NCBI GenBank assembly: GCA_022565015.1 | Contig: JADFKI010000012.1 | Coordinates: forward strand, 1 to 25,986 | Origin: Chloroflexota bacterium | GTDB taxonomy: Bacteria; Chloroflexota; Dehalococcoidia; Lucifugimonadales; JADFKI01 | DNA length: 25,986 nt | Direction: 5' to 3' | In this document: one piece after another, positions 16,433 to 23,921 of the stretch | How the letters are laid out: every line of letters begins with the position of its first letter | Numbering within the stretch: position 1 is the stretch's first letter | The notes under the pieces: generated by a model | Databases searched by the model: none | What the model was told of the DNA's origin: nothing | What the model saw: the letters and a program-made list of their open reading frames with translations, nothing else | Program-made: the position numbers and the translations under genes

Positions 16433-16462
16433 ACGATCAGGTTGGAAGCCTGACGTCGGTCA

Positions 16463-16716
16463 AGATCGAGGTTTCGTGCAGTCGGCGCCTGCAGCCCGCT
16501 TGGTATGAAGAATCCAGAACCTGAACGATAGTTCACGTCGGAATCGAGGAAGCTGCCGGATAGCGACCTTGGCTCGATCTCGACAGAAAACACCGAATAC
16601 GATATAAGAAAACGTCGGAATCGAGGAAGCTGCCGACAGGCAATTGCAGCTCGTCGGACGCGAACAGGCAAGAGTTCGATTTAAGACAATGCTGGAATCG
16701 AGGAAGCCAAAGAGAT
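16463..16716. repeat. 77-bp tandem repeat in the leader of amidohydrolase 2
   Basis: The block GGAATCGAGGAAGC recurs at 16540, 16617 and 16694, exactly 77 bases apart each time. The first two copies share 24 identical bases (16535-16558 and 16612-16635). Between blocks, GCTCG and a CGAT-x-TAAGA-x-AA motif are conserved at the same offsets. A more degenerate unit starts near 16463 (ATCGAGG at 16465-16471). The last block overlaps the ribosome site (GAGGAAG) of the gene starting at 16717. In the first full unit ATCGAG (16543-16548) can pair with CTCGAT (16573-16578). There is no coding frame through it. Confidence 0.75.
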
Positions 16717-17673
16717 ATGCGGACGATCGATATACATGCCCACCTGACGCCCCAGTGCTTTCAGAACGCCGTGCTCAACGGCGGGGACTTCCACGGCATG
16801 ACCTCGGCCTCCGGTGAGCTGTTCAATCCCAGAAATGCCTGGACGCCCGATCAGCGCATCGCCGACATGGACTCGCTGGGCATAGACGTGCAGGTCGTCA
16901 CCACCAATGTGTCCTTCTACAACTATGACAAAGACATTGCGGTAGCAACCTCCATAGCTCGTGATTGCAACGACGAGATAGCCCAGATGATGAAGGACTA
17001 TCCCGACCGTCTGTCCGGCCTGGCCAACGTCCCCATGCAGGACATTGACGCAGCCGTCGCGGAGATGGAACGAGCGATGACGCAGCTTGGCATGAAGGGC
17101 GTCATGATCAATGACCACATAAATGACGTTACCTTCGATGATGAGAGGTTCTACCCGTTCTGGAAGGCGGCCGAAGAGCTAGGGGCGTTCATTCTCATAC
17201 ACCAGTCGCGTCCCACGGTCGTCACGCCTCGCCTCGATCGATACCACCTGCCCAACAGCATCGGCAACCTGACGGACCGGGCGATAACCTTCGCCACGTT
17301 CGTTTTCGGCGGCGTAATGGACAAGTTCCCCGACCTGAGGGTGTGCCTGTGCCACGGCGGAGGCTACACCTGCTTCGGCATCGGCAGGATGGACAGGGGC
17401 TGGGAGGTGCGCCCCGAGGCAAAGGTAAACATAAGCAAGCCACCCAGCGAGTACCTCCGAAGTTTCTACTACGATTGCCTGACCCACAGCGAGCCGGCCC
17501 TGCGCTACCTGGTCGACACCGTGGGAGCGGACAGGGTCGTGCTCGGCACGGACTGGCCCGCGGACATGATGCTGGACTGGCCCGTGGCCTGGGTGCTGAG
17601 GATGGAGAGCCTCTCCCAGGAAGAAAAAGAGCTCATTTTGTGGAAGAACCTGGAAGAGCTACTTGGAATTTAG
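16717..17673 (+). CDS. Amidohydrolase 2 family protein, ACMSD-like (copy 2)
   Basis: A 318-residue paralogue of the preceding gene. Ligands: His7 and His9 (IDIHAH), His162 (ILIHQ), Asp279 (GTDWPAD); presumed base His213 (CLCHGGG). Arg47 lies in WTPDQRIADMDSLG, a region that binds the substrate carboxylate in ACMSD-type enzymes. The conserved block FYYDCLTHSE (250-259) is shared by all four copies and is a good fingerprint of this subgroup. ATG 16717 is served by GAGGAAG of the last 77-bp repeat unit. It differs from its neighbours in having Arg-Pro (QSRPTVV) after the third ligand and a shorter substrate loop than copy 4. Copies 1 and 2 share GTDWPAD; copies 3 and 4 have GSDWPFD, suggesting two subtypes. 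Confidence 0.93.
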   Translation: MRTIDIHAHLTPQCFQNAVLNGGDFHGMTSASGELFNPRNAWTPDQRIADMDSLGIDVQVVTTNVSFYNYDKDIAVATSIARDCNDEIAQMMKDYPDRLSGLANVPMQDIDAAVAEMERAMTQLGMKGVMINDHINDVTFDDERFYPFWKAAEELGAFILIHQSRPTVVTPRLDRYHLPNSIGNLTDRAITFATFVFGGVMDKFPDLRVCLCHGGGYTCFGIGRMDRGWEVRPEAKVNISKPPSEYLRSFYYDCLTHSEPALRYLVDTVGADRVVLGTDWPADMMLDWPVAWVLRMESLSQEEKELILWKNLEELLGI

Positions 17674-17712
17674 AACCAGGTAAAGAAATACGTTTAGGAG
17701 TCACGTACGAAT

Positions 17713-18675
17713 ATGCGAAGCATCGATATCCACGCACATATTTCGCCGGAGGGATACCTTCGCGCGGTCGAAAAGGGTGAGGACTGGTACGGCACTGTCG
17801 CCGGCGCGGAAGCCCAGCACGCCTACAACCCCAGGACCACCTGGACTCCGGAGCAGCGACTTGCAGATATGGACTCGCTGGGAATAGATGTCCACGTTCT
17901 ATCAACGGGCGCCTCTTTCTACAACTACGACAAGGACGCCGACACGGTCACAAAGATGTCCCGCGAGGCAAACGACTACGTATCGCAGCTTACCAAGGAC
18001 CACCCTACCCGCTTCTCCGGCCTCGCCAACCTGCCCATGCAGGACGTGAGGGCATCTGTCGCGGAGCTCGAGCGCTCAATGACTCAGCTCGGCCTCAAGG
18101 GCGCGATGATCGGCGACCACGTCAACGGAAAGACATACGACGATCCGGAGTTCTTGCCTCTGTGGAAGGCCGCCGAGGAGCTGGGCGCCGTGATGCTGAT
18201 TCACCAGGGCGGACAGACCGTGGTCAGCCATCGGTCAAACAAGTACCATCTTCCAAACTCCATCGGCAACCTTGCAGACCGCACGGTGACGTTCGCCTCT
18301 TTCGTCTACGGCGGCGTGATGGACAAGCATCCCGATCTCAGGATCTGCCTGTCTCACGGCGGCGGCTACGTCTGCTTCGGCATCGGACGCATGGACCGGG
18401 GCTGGCAGGTCAGGTCCGAGGCCCGGGAGAATATTCAGCTGCCGCCAAGCACATACCTTCGTAAGTTCTACTACGACTGCCTGACCCACAGCGAGTCGGC
18501 GCTTCGCTTGCTTATCGACACCGTGGGAGTAGACCGCGTGCTGTTTGGGTCTGACTGGCCGTTCGACATGGCCATTGACTGGCCCGTCGCCTGGCTTCTG
18601 GGACTGGAAAGCCTCACCCAGGAAGAGAAGGATGCGATCCTGTGGAAGAACCTCGAGGAGTTGCTGGGAATATAG
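17713..18675 (+). CDS. Amidohydrolase 2 family protein, ACMSD-like (copy 3)
   Basis: A 320-residue paralogue 39 bases after copy 2. Ligands: His7 and His9 (IDIHAH), His164 (MLIHQ), Asp281 (GSDWPFD); presumed base His215 (CLSHGGG). The FYYDCLTHSE block is retained. The metal ligands are complete, so the enzyme should be active. Start ATG 17713 is well aligned with the other copies; a weak AGGAG (about 17697-17701) lies upstream. The substrate-facing loop at residues 28-45 (TVAGAEAQHAYNPRTTW) differs in both length and sequence from copies 1, 2 and 4, as expected if each handles a different but related compound. Confidence 0.93.
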   Translation: MRSIDIHAHISPEGYLRAVEKGEDWYGTVAGAEAQHAYNPRTTWTPEQRLADMDSLGIDVHVLSTGASFYNYDKDADTVTKMSREANDYVSQLTKDHPTRFSGLANLPMQDVRASVAELERSMTQLGLKGAMIGDHVNGKTYDDPEFLPLWKAAEELGAVMLIHQGGQTVVSHRSNKYHLPNSIGNLADRTVTFASFVYGGVMDKHPDLRICLSHGGGYVCFGIGRMDRGWQVRSEARENIQLPPSTYLRKFYYDCLTHSESALRLLIDTVGVDRVLFGSDWPFDMAIDWPVAWLLGLESLTQEEKDAILWKNLEELLGI

Positions 18676-18725
18676 TCGTCGGCCGGCGGCAGACATTCTT
18701 CCGGCGGAGAGCAGTCGCGCGTAGT

Positions 18726-18756
18726 CTCGGCTGCGGCCAAGCGTCGCAGCCGCGAG
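18726..18756 (+). promoter_or_regulatory. Intercistronic hairpin before amidohydrolase copy 4
   Basis: GGCTGCG (18729-18735) and CGCAGCC (18745-18751) form a 7-bp stem with a 9-base loop, extended by CTC/GAG across a two-base bulge. No T-run follows, so it is more likely an RNA-stability or attenuating element than a terminator. It lies in the 144-base spacer between copies 3 and 4. Confidence 0.45.
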
Positions 18757-18819
18757 TCATACGACAACACTGCTACTCCGGTCGTCCACGGCGGGAGTGG
18801 CAACAGCCAAGGTGAACAC

Positions 18820-19812
18820 ATGCGCTCAATAGATATTCATGCCCACATAGCTCCGGACAACGCCACGGACCTCAAGAACGGCGGCGAGTGGCACGGCTTC
18901 ACCATGATGGAGGAGTCCGGGCGGACCTTCCTGTTGAGGGACGGCAAACGCTTCTGGCTCCATCCCAAGTTCTTGATGAGCCCTGAGCAGCGTCTGGAGG
19001 AGATGGACTCCATAGGCGTGGATGTCCATGTCCTGTCGACGTGGACTCAGCTGTACAACTACGACCTGCCTCTTGAGATTGGCGTGGCAACGTCTAAGGA
19101 CTGCAATGACTACGTGGCCAGGCTCACCAAGCAGTGGCCGAGCCGTTTCGCGGGGCTGGCCACGCTCCCCATGCAAAATATAGAGGCGGCTATCGCCGAG
19201 CTGGAACGCTCCGTCAGCGAGCTCGGTCTCAAAGGCGCTCAGATCAACGACCACATCAACGGTCACTGCCTGGACGAGCCCCAGTTTCAACCGTTCTGGG
19301 CTGCGGTCGAAGGGCTCGGGGCGCTGATTCTTTTCCATCAGGTCGAGAACGATACCGTCGTCAATAATCGCACCAGCAGCTACAACCTCGGCAACAGCAT
19401 CGGCAACCTGGCCGACCGCACGGTGACCTTTGCCTCGCTCGTCTACGGCGGTGTCATGGACAGGCACCCGGACCTGAAGATCTGCTTCTCCCACGGCGGC
19501 GGCTATACTACGTTCGGAGCCGGGCGGCTGGACAGGGGATGGCAGGTGCGCTCCGAGGCCAGAGTGAACCTCCACAAGCCACCCAGCGCTTACCTGAGCA
19601 GCTTCTACTACGATTGCCTTACTCACAGCGAATCCGTATTGCGCTTCATGATCGACACCGTAGGAGTGGACCGCATCATGCTGGGAAGCGACTGGCCATT
19701 TGATATGGGAATCGACTCTCCGGCGGAGTGGGTCAATGGCCTGGCAAGCCTGACTCGGGATGAAAAAGATGCTATCCTCTGGAAGAACCTGGAAGCCCTG
19801 ATGGGGATATAG
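18820..19812 (+). CDS. Amidohydrolase 2 family protein, ACMSD-like (copy 4)
   Basis: A 330-residue paralogue, the most divergent of the four. Ligands: His7 and His9 (IDIHAH), His173 (ILFHQ), Asp291 (GSDWPFD); presumed base His225 (CFSHGGG). It has about ten extra residues at 30-50 (MEESGRTFLLRDGKRFWLH), a longer loop over the active site. The GRMDRGW helix start of its neighbours reads GAGRLDRGW here. The FYYDCLTHSE block is retained. AAGGTG precedes ATG 18820. It is followed 44 bases later by an acyl-CoA dehydrogenase-like gene, and the short spacing supports cotranscription. The precise substrate cannot be inferred. Confidence 0.92.
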   Translation: MRSIDIHAHIAPDNATDLKNGGEWHGFTMMEESGRTFLLRDGKRFWLHPKFLMSPEQRLEEMDSIGVDVHVLSTWTQLYNYDLPLEIGVATSKDCNDYVARLTKQWPSRFAGLATLPMQNIEAAIAELERSVSELGLKGAQINDHINGHCLDEPQFQPFWAAVEGLGALILFHQVENDTVVNNRTSSYNLGNSIGNLADRTVTFASLVYGGVMDRHPDLKICFSHGGGYTTFGAGRLDRGWQVRSEARVNLHKPPSAYLSSFYYDCLTHSESVLRFMIDTVGVDRIMLGSDWPFDMGIDSPAEWVNGLASLTRDEKDAILWKNLEALMGI

Positions 19813-19856
19813 CGCGTGATCAGAGACCGCGTACCTGAAGGAGCGGACAACTGACT

Positions 19857-21080
19857 ATGGATTCAGCCGAGGATACTCGTAGGGAGACCAACGGGCAGAT
19901 ACCCGCCCTCGCGTCCAGGTTCCTGACGCCGGACCAGCAGTCTCTTGTCGAAACTGTCCGGTCCCTTTCGCAAGAGCGGTTCGCCCCCATGGCAGCCCAG
20001 TACGACGCCGACTCGACCTTCCCCACGGAAAACTACCGGGACCTCCATGAAGCGGGACTGCTGGGCCTGACCATACCTGAAAAGTACGGCGGCCTCGGCG
20101 TGGACGACCTTACCTACGCCCTGTGCGTCGGGGAAATCGCCAGAGGCTGCTCCGCCACGGCCCTCACCTTCAATATGCACTCCACCATACTCACGTTCAT
20201 AGATGAGCTCGGCACGGAAGAGCAGAAGCAGTTTTATTTCAAAGAGGTCGCGGAGAACGGCAAGCTGGTCGCCTCCATAACCAGCGAACCGGATTCCAGC
20301 TTTCGGGATAAGTACGTAATACGCACCTCCTTCACGCCCACTGACGGCGGCTTTCACGTGGAGGGTCTGAAGCACTTCTGCTCTCTGGGAGATTCAGCCG
20401 ACTACTATTTTCTGACAGGCATGTTGGAGGGGACGTCCACGGCCAAGGAGGGCCTGCTCTCGGCCCTGGTCCCCCGGGCAGGCTCGGGAATCAAAGTAGA
20501 ACGCAGATGGAATGCCATGGGAATGCGAGGCACGGTCAGCCACACAATCCGGTACGACACCCTGGTGAAAACGTCCCAGATTGTAGGGCCGCCCGGCGGG
20601 TTTCTCACGGTGGACCTCTCCCGCTTCTCGCTCGGGTACGCCGCGACCTACCTCGGCATAGCCGAGACCTCCTTCGATTTCATCGTCGAGTACGCGAAAT
20701 CCCGAAGCCTATCGTCGTCGTCCGGCGCCATGAGCGAGGGCGCGGTGACGCAAAGCGCTATCGCGGAGATGGGCACGTCCATCCGGGCGGCCAAGCTATT
20801 GCTCTGTGAGACTGCCGTCGTCAGGGAAACGGACGACACCGAAGCCGTGACACTTGCGACCACGCAGGCCAAGTATCTCTGTGCTGAGGTGGGCGTAAGG
20901 GTCACCGAGCAGGCCATGCGGCTGGCCGGCGGGCGTGGCATACTCAAGGACATGCCTCTGGAGCGCTGGCATCGGGACGCGCTGGCCGGGCCCGTCATGC
21001 CTCCCTCCAACGAGCGATGCCTGGAGACCATCGGCAAGATCTACTGCGGTCTTCAGGCCGCCAACTTTGAGTTCAGATAA
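19857..21080 (+). CDS. Acyl-CoA dehydrogenase-fold flavoprotein lacking the usual catalytic Glu (copy 2)
   Basis: A 407-residue protein with acyl-CoA dehydrogenase architecture: PEKYGGLGVDDLTY (about 74-87), ITSEPDSSF in the middle domain (141-149), a WNAMGMRGTVSH block (218-229) and the C-terminal AGGRGILKDMPLERWHRD. As in copy 1, neither usual Glu position is acidic: the YEGT site reads VMPPSN (380-385) and the helix site reads DLSRFSLGYAATYLG. AAGGAG (19838-19843) lies somewhat far (13 bases) before ATG 19857. It closes the ABC/amidohydrolase run. The parallel with copy 1 (residues MPPNPD and MPPSNE) suggests they belong to one unusual subfamily. Monooxygenation or another flavin oxidation is a possibility; classical beta-oxidation is doubtful. 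Confidence 0.88.
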   Translation: MDSAEDTRRETNGQIPALASRFLTPDQQSLVETVRSLSQERFAPMAAQYDADSTFPTENYRDLHEAGLLGLTIPEKYGGLGVDDLTYALCVGEIARGCSATALTFNMHSTILTFIDELGTEEQKQFYFKEVAENGKLVASITSEPDSSFRDKYVIRTSFTPTDGGFHVEGLKHFCSLGDSADYYFLTGMLEGTSTAKEGLLSALVPRAGSGIKVERRWNAMGMRGTVSHTIRYDTLVKTSQIVGPPGGFLTVDLSRFSLGYAATYLGIAETSFDFIVEYAKSRSLSSSSGAMSEGAVTQSAIAEMGTSIRAAKLLLCETAVVRETDDTEAVTLATTQAKYLCAEVGVRVTEQAMRLAGGRGILKDMPLERWHRDALAGPVMPPSNERCLETIGKIYCGLQAANFEFR

Positions 21081-21144
21081 CACTGCCAAATTGAGGCACC
21101 CGTAGATATCACACCATCGCGGCGTTCGTCGACTGTCTCATGAA

Positions 21145-21165
21145 GCCCGACTTCTGGGCTCGGGC
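21145..21165 (+). terminator. Weak hairpin after ACAD-like gene 2
   Basis: GCCCGA (21145-21150) and TCGGGC (21160-21165) can pair around a nine-base loop. No T-run follows, so termination would be inefficient or factor dependent. Confidence 0.25.
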
Positions 21166-21317
21166 GCTAACGTCGTAGGCCCACGGCCCTTATTCAGCTT
21201 ATGCGAAATTCGCGCACATGTGTCATCGGAAGCCGACGTATGCACATAATCGCCCCTCGGCCGCGATTCAGTCGTGGGAAATCGGTCCCCTGAGAACCTG
21301 CCTGAGTCATAATCGAT

Positions 21318-21346
21318 TTGACCACGATTTGGTGTGCAACTATAAT
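21318..21346 (+). promoter_or_regulatory. Near-consensus promoter of MDR dehydrogenase 1
   Basis: TTGACC (21318-21323) and a perfect TATAAT (21341-21346) are separated by exactly 17 bases, 11 of 12 consensus positions. Transcription should begin near 21353 and give a leader of about 170 bases. ATAATCG, which overlaps the -10, also occurs at 21246 and 21309. Confidence 0.7.
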
Positions 21347-21352
21347 CGAGCC

Positions 21353-21525
21353 TGCGTTTGGGCGGCTCAGCACCCAGTATGCTGAGATGCATTTGTGACG
21401 ACTGGCCCGAAACGGCTCCCGATGGCAAAAGCCCACCAGTTTTTTCACGGAGAATTGTTTCTTATTTTGGATGCGAACCGCAACAATTCGCGAGAGCAAA
21501 ACGTTCATGGCGGTGACAGGACAAC
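21353..21525 (+). other. Leader of MDR dehydrogenase 1; no gene seen
   Basis: This 173-base untranslated stretch holds a hairpin CTCAGC/GCTGAG (21366-21371, 21381-21386) and a second possible one, ACTGG/CCAGT (21401-21405, 21436-21440), directly followed by six T (21440-21445). The last could act as an attenuator. No known riboswitch class is recognised. Confidence 0.4.
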
Positions 21526-22554
21526 ATGAAGGCAATGGTCATCGAGAGATACTCGGAGCAGCTTCAATTGCGAGACCTCCCCGACCTCGAGCCGGGACCC
21601 CAGGATGTAGTCGTACGGGTTAGGTCAAACGGCATCTGCGCTACCGACCTGAAAATGATAGACGGGCTGGTTTCCACCGTGACGCTTCCGCACATCCTAG
21701 GCCACGAGACAGCCGGTGAAGTGACGAGCCTGGGACATGAGGTAAGAGGGCTCAGCATTGGAGACCACGTGACCGTGTACCCAACTCACGGGTGCGGATA
21801 CTGTGACGCATGCCGCACGGGATTTGAGAATCACTGTCTGGACGCCCCCCGTACCGGTTTTGAGATTGACGGCGGCTACTCTCAATACCTGGTGACACGG
21901 GGCAGAAACGCCATCAAGATCGATAGCAACGTGCCGTTTGAGGAGGCATCTGTTCTGCCGGATGCCGTCGCGGCCCCGTATCACGGTTTAGTCCAGCGGG
22001 CTAAGGTCACGGGAGGCGAGACGGTCGTGGTCATTGGCGTCGGCGGACTTGGAGTCCACGCTGTCCAGATCGCCCTCATCATGGGCGCGCGGGTAATAGC
22101 CGTCGACGTGACGGAGGACAAGCTCAAGGCCGCCGAGGAGTTTGGCGCCGAGTCCGTGCTTGCCGGCGGAGACGACTCCCCGTCATCACAGGTGAAGGCA
22201 CTGACCGATGGAAAGGGCGCCGACATCGTCGTGGAGTGTGTCGGCGGGGAAGGCGTGAGCGGAATCCTAGACGATTGCATCAAGTGTCTCAAGTTGGGCG
22301 GCAGACTGGTCGTGCTTGGATATGCGTACGGCCAGCCACTTTCGGTAGACAGTGCCGAGCTGATTTACGGCCAATGGAGCATACTGGGCTCGCGAGCCTC
22401 AACGCTGCAGGACGTAGTCGAAGTGGTGAAGCTCACGGAGAGCGGCCGGCTCAAGCCCGTCGTAACCCAGCGTTTCCCGCTCGAGAAGGCCAACGAAGCG
22501 CTGGATATGTTGCGGAATAGCTCGCCGCTGGGACGCATCGTACTCACGTCGTGA
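21526..22554 (+). CDS. Zinc-dependent MDR alcohol dehydrogenase (1)
   Basis: A 342-residue medium-chain dehydrogenase that oxidises an alcohol with NAD(P)+ in the cytoplasm. Catalytic zinc ligands are Cys38 (GICATD) and His60 with Glu61 (GHETAGEV), with Asp146 a likely third ligand. The structural zinc site is complete: Cys90, Cys93, Cys96 and Cys104 in CGYCDACRTGFENHC. The nucleotide motif is GVGGLG (171-176). AGGA about five bases before ATG 21526 is the ribosome site. It is transcribed alone, with its own promoter and an intrinsic terminator at 22561. It likely oxidises an alcohol from the surrounding catabolic genes, but the alcohol is unknown. Confidence 0.94.
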   Translation: MKAMVIERYSEQLQLRDLPDLEPGPQDVVVRVRSNGICATDLKMIDGLVSTVTLPHILGHETAGEVTSLGHEVRGLSIGDHVTVYPTHGCGYCDACRTGFENHCLDAPRTGFEIDGGYSQYLVTRGRNAIKIDSNVPFEEASVLPDAVAAPYHGLVQRAKVTGGETVVVIGVGGLGVHAVQIALIMGARVIAVDVTEDKLKAAEEFGAESVLAGGDDSPSSQVKALTDGKGADIVVECVGGEGVSGILDDCIKCLKLGGRLVVLGYAYGQPLSVDSAELIYGQWSILGSRASTLQDVVEVVKLTESGRLKPVVTQRFPLEKANEALDMLRNSSPLGRIVLTS

Positions 22555-22560
22555 GACGTA

Positions 22561-22601
22561 TCGGCCGCTAAAACATTTCGGATAGCGCGGCCGAGTTTTT
22601 T
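22561..22601 (+). terminator. Intrinsic terminator
   Basis: A perfect 8-bp stem, TCGGCCGC (22561-22568) and GCGGCCGA (22587-22594), is followed by G and six T (22596-22601). It ends the MDR dehydrogenase 1 transcript seven bases after its stop codon. Confidence 0.88.
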
Positions 22602-22668
22602 ACCGCCTATCAATGGCTCGAATGTTAACGAATCAGAGTCGATCAATATTAAGGGAGGGCACCTGGGA

Positions 22669-23919
22669 ATGGTAAAACGCACTACCTCGAGCTTCGGGCT
22701 CGTGGGCACGGACTGGCAGCAACGAATCAACTGGGACGACGTTCGAAAGTATCGCCTCAACCGGGCCCGCGAGGCCATGAAGGAGAACGGCCTGGGCGCC
22801 ATGCTGGTCATGTACGACGAGAACGTCCGCTACATCACCAGCACGATTACGCCGGGCTGGTGCAGGCTCAAGCCCGGACTTCGGTACGCTCTCCTTTGCG
22901 AGGGCGCGGAGCCGGTCCTGTTCGAGCAGGGAGACATCGGCACGCAGATCAACCGTCACTGTCCCTGGCTTCCCCCGGAGAACGTTCGATACGCCTATTC
23001 CTGGATCAAGGGCGCAGTGGGCCCAGCTTCCAGACAGCAGGTGAGCAAGTTTACCAACGCCATCGTCGAGGAGATGACCAAGTACGGCGTGCAAAACGCG
23101 ACCCTGGGCACCGACTTCGTTGACCTGAATATCATTAACTCATTCCGGGAGGCGGGCATTAATTGGACCGACGGCGCGAGCCCCATGGTCCAGGCCCGCG
23201 CCATCAAGAGCGAGGGCGAGCTGGAAGCCATGCGCATCGTGGCCGCCATCTGCGACGGCTGCCATCAGGCTATATCCGAATTCATGAGGCCGGGTATGCA
23301 GGAGCATCAGATAACGGCCTTTGCCATGAACTACCTCTATAATATCCCTGGTATTGAAGACGTCGAGGACATCATCGTGTCTTCCGGGCCCAACAGCTGG
23401 CCCAACTGGCGCACCTTCTCCGACCGCATCATCCAGCCGGGCGACCTGGTGATCATCGACATGGCCGCCGTGACCTGGAACGGCTACAAGAGCTGCCAGT
23501 ACCGGACCTACTGCGTCGGCAAACAGCCGACCGCCGAGCAGAAGGAATACTACAAGATAGCCTACGACTGGCTGTATCGCGCCATCGATAAGGTCAAGCC
23601 CGGCGCTACGACGAAGGACGTCGCCGAGGTATGGCCGTCCGCCACCGAGGCGTGGGGCTATGCGGAAGAGGACCAGGCGGCGGCGAACCTCTGGGGTCAC
23701 GGCCTTGGACTCGCCCAGTACGACACGCCGGTCATCTCCCGCATCTACTCGCTGGACCATCCCGTGGAGATCCTGCCCGGAATGAGCTTCGCGCTGGAGA
23801 CGCAGCACGGCAAGCCGCTGCAGTGGGGCGTCAGGGTGGAGGAGATGATGATCGTCACCGAGAGCGGCCCGGAGATCACCACGCAGTTCCCCATAGAAGA
23901 AATCACGGTCATAGACTAG
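22669..23919 (+). CDS. M24 (pita-bread fold) family protein with altered metal and catalytic residues
   Basis: A 416-residue protein of the Xaa-Pro aminopeptidase/creatinase family. The N-terminal domain (to about 170) and pita-bread C-terminal domain are both present. In M24 metallopeptidases the ligands are Asp, Asp, His, Glu, Glu. Here Asp264 (IIDMAA), His344 (GHGLGL), Glu377 (ALETQ) and Glu391 (RVEEM) are kept, but the second Asp of the SDxTRT motif is Cys276 (KSCQYRT). The usual catalytic His in the SGPN block is replaced (SWPNWRTF, 243-250). Normal dimetal peptidase activity is therefore doubtful. Family relatives include creatinase (metal-free hydrolase) and DddP (DMSP lyase), so a non-peptidase role is possible. 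AGGGAGGG (22652-22659) precedes ATG 22669. The next gene starts three bases after the stop. Confidence 0.9.
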   Translation: MVKRTTSSFGLVGTDWQQRINWDDVRKYRLNRAREAMKENGLGAMLVMYDENVRYITSTITPGWCRLKPGLRYALLCEGAEPVLFEQGDIGTQINRHCPWLPPENVRYAYSWIKGAVGPASRQQVSKFTNAIVEEMTKYGVQNATLGTDFVDLNIINSFREAGINWTDGASPMVQARAIKSEGELEAMRIVAAICDGCHQAISEFMRPGMQEHQITAFAMNYLYNIPGIEDVEDIIVSSGPNSWPNWRTFSDRIIQPGDLVIIDMAAVTWNGYKSCQYRTYCVGKQPTAEQKEYYKIAYDWLYRAIDKVKPGATTKDVAEVWPSATEAWGYAEEDQAAANLWGHGLGLAQYDTPVISRIYSLDHPVEILPGMSFALETQHGKPLQWGVRVEEMMIVTESGPEITTQFPIEEITVID

Positions 23920-23921
23920 CC

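Noticed and set aside
16463..16716. The 77-bp repeats as a CRISPR array or tRNA cluster
   Set aside because: Conserved blocks are about 14-24 bases with partly conserved spacers and only three to four units; no tRNA cloverleaf or cas gene is present.
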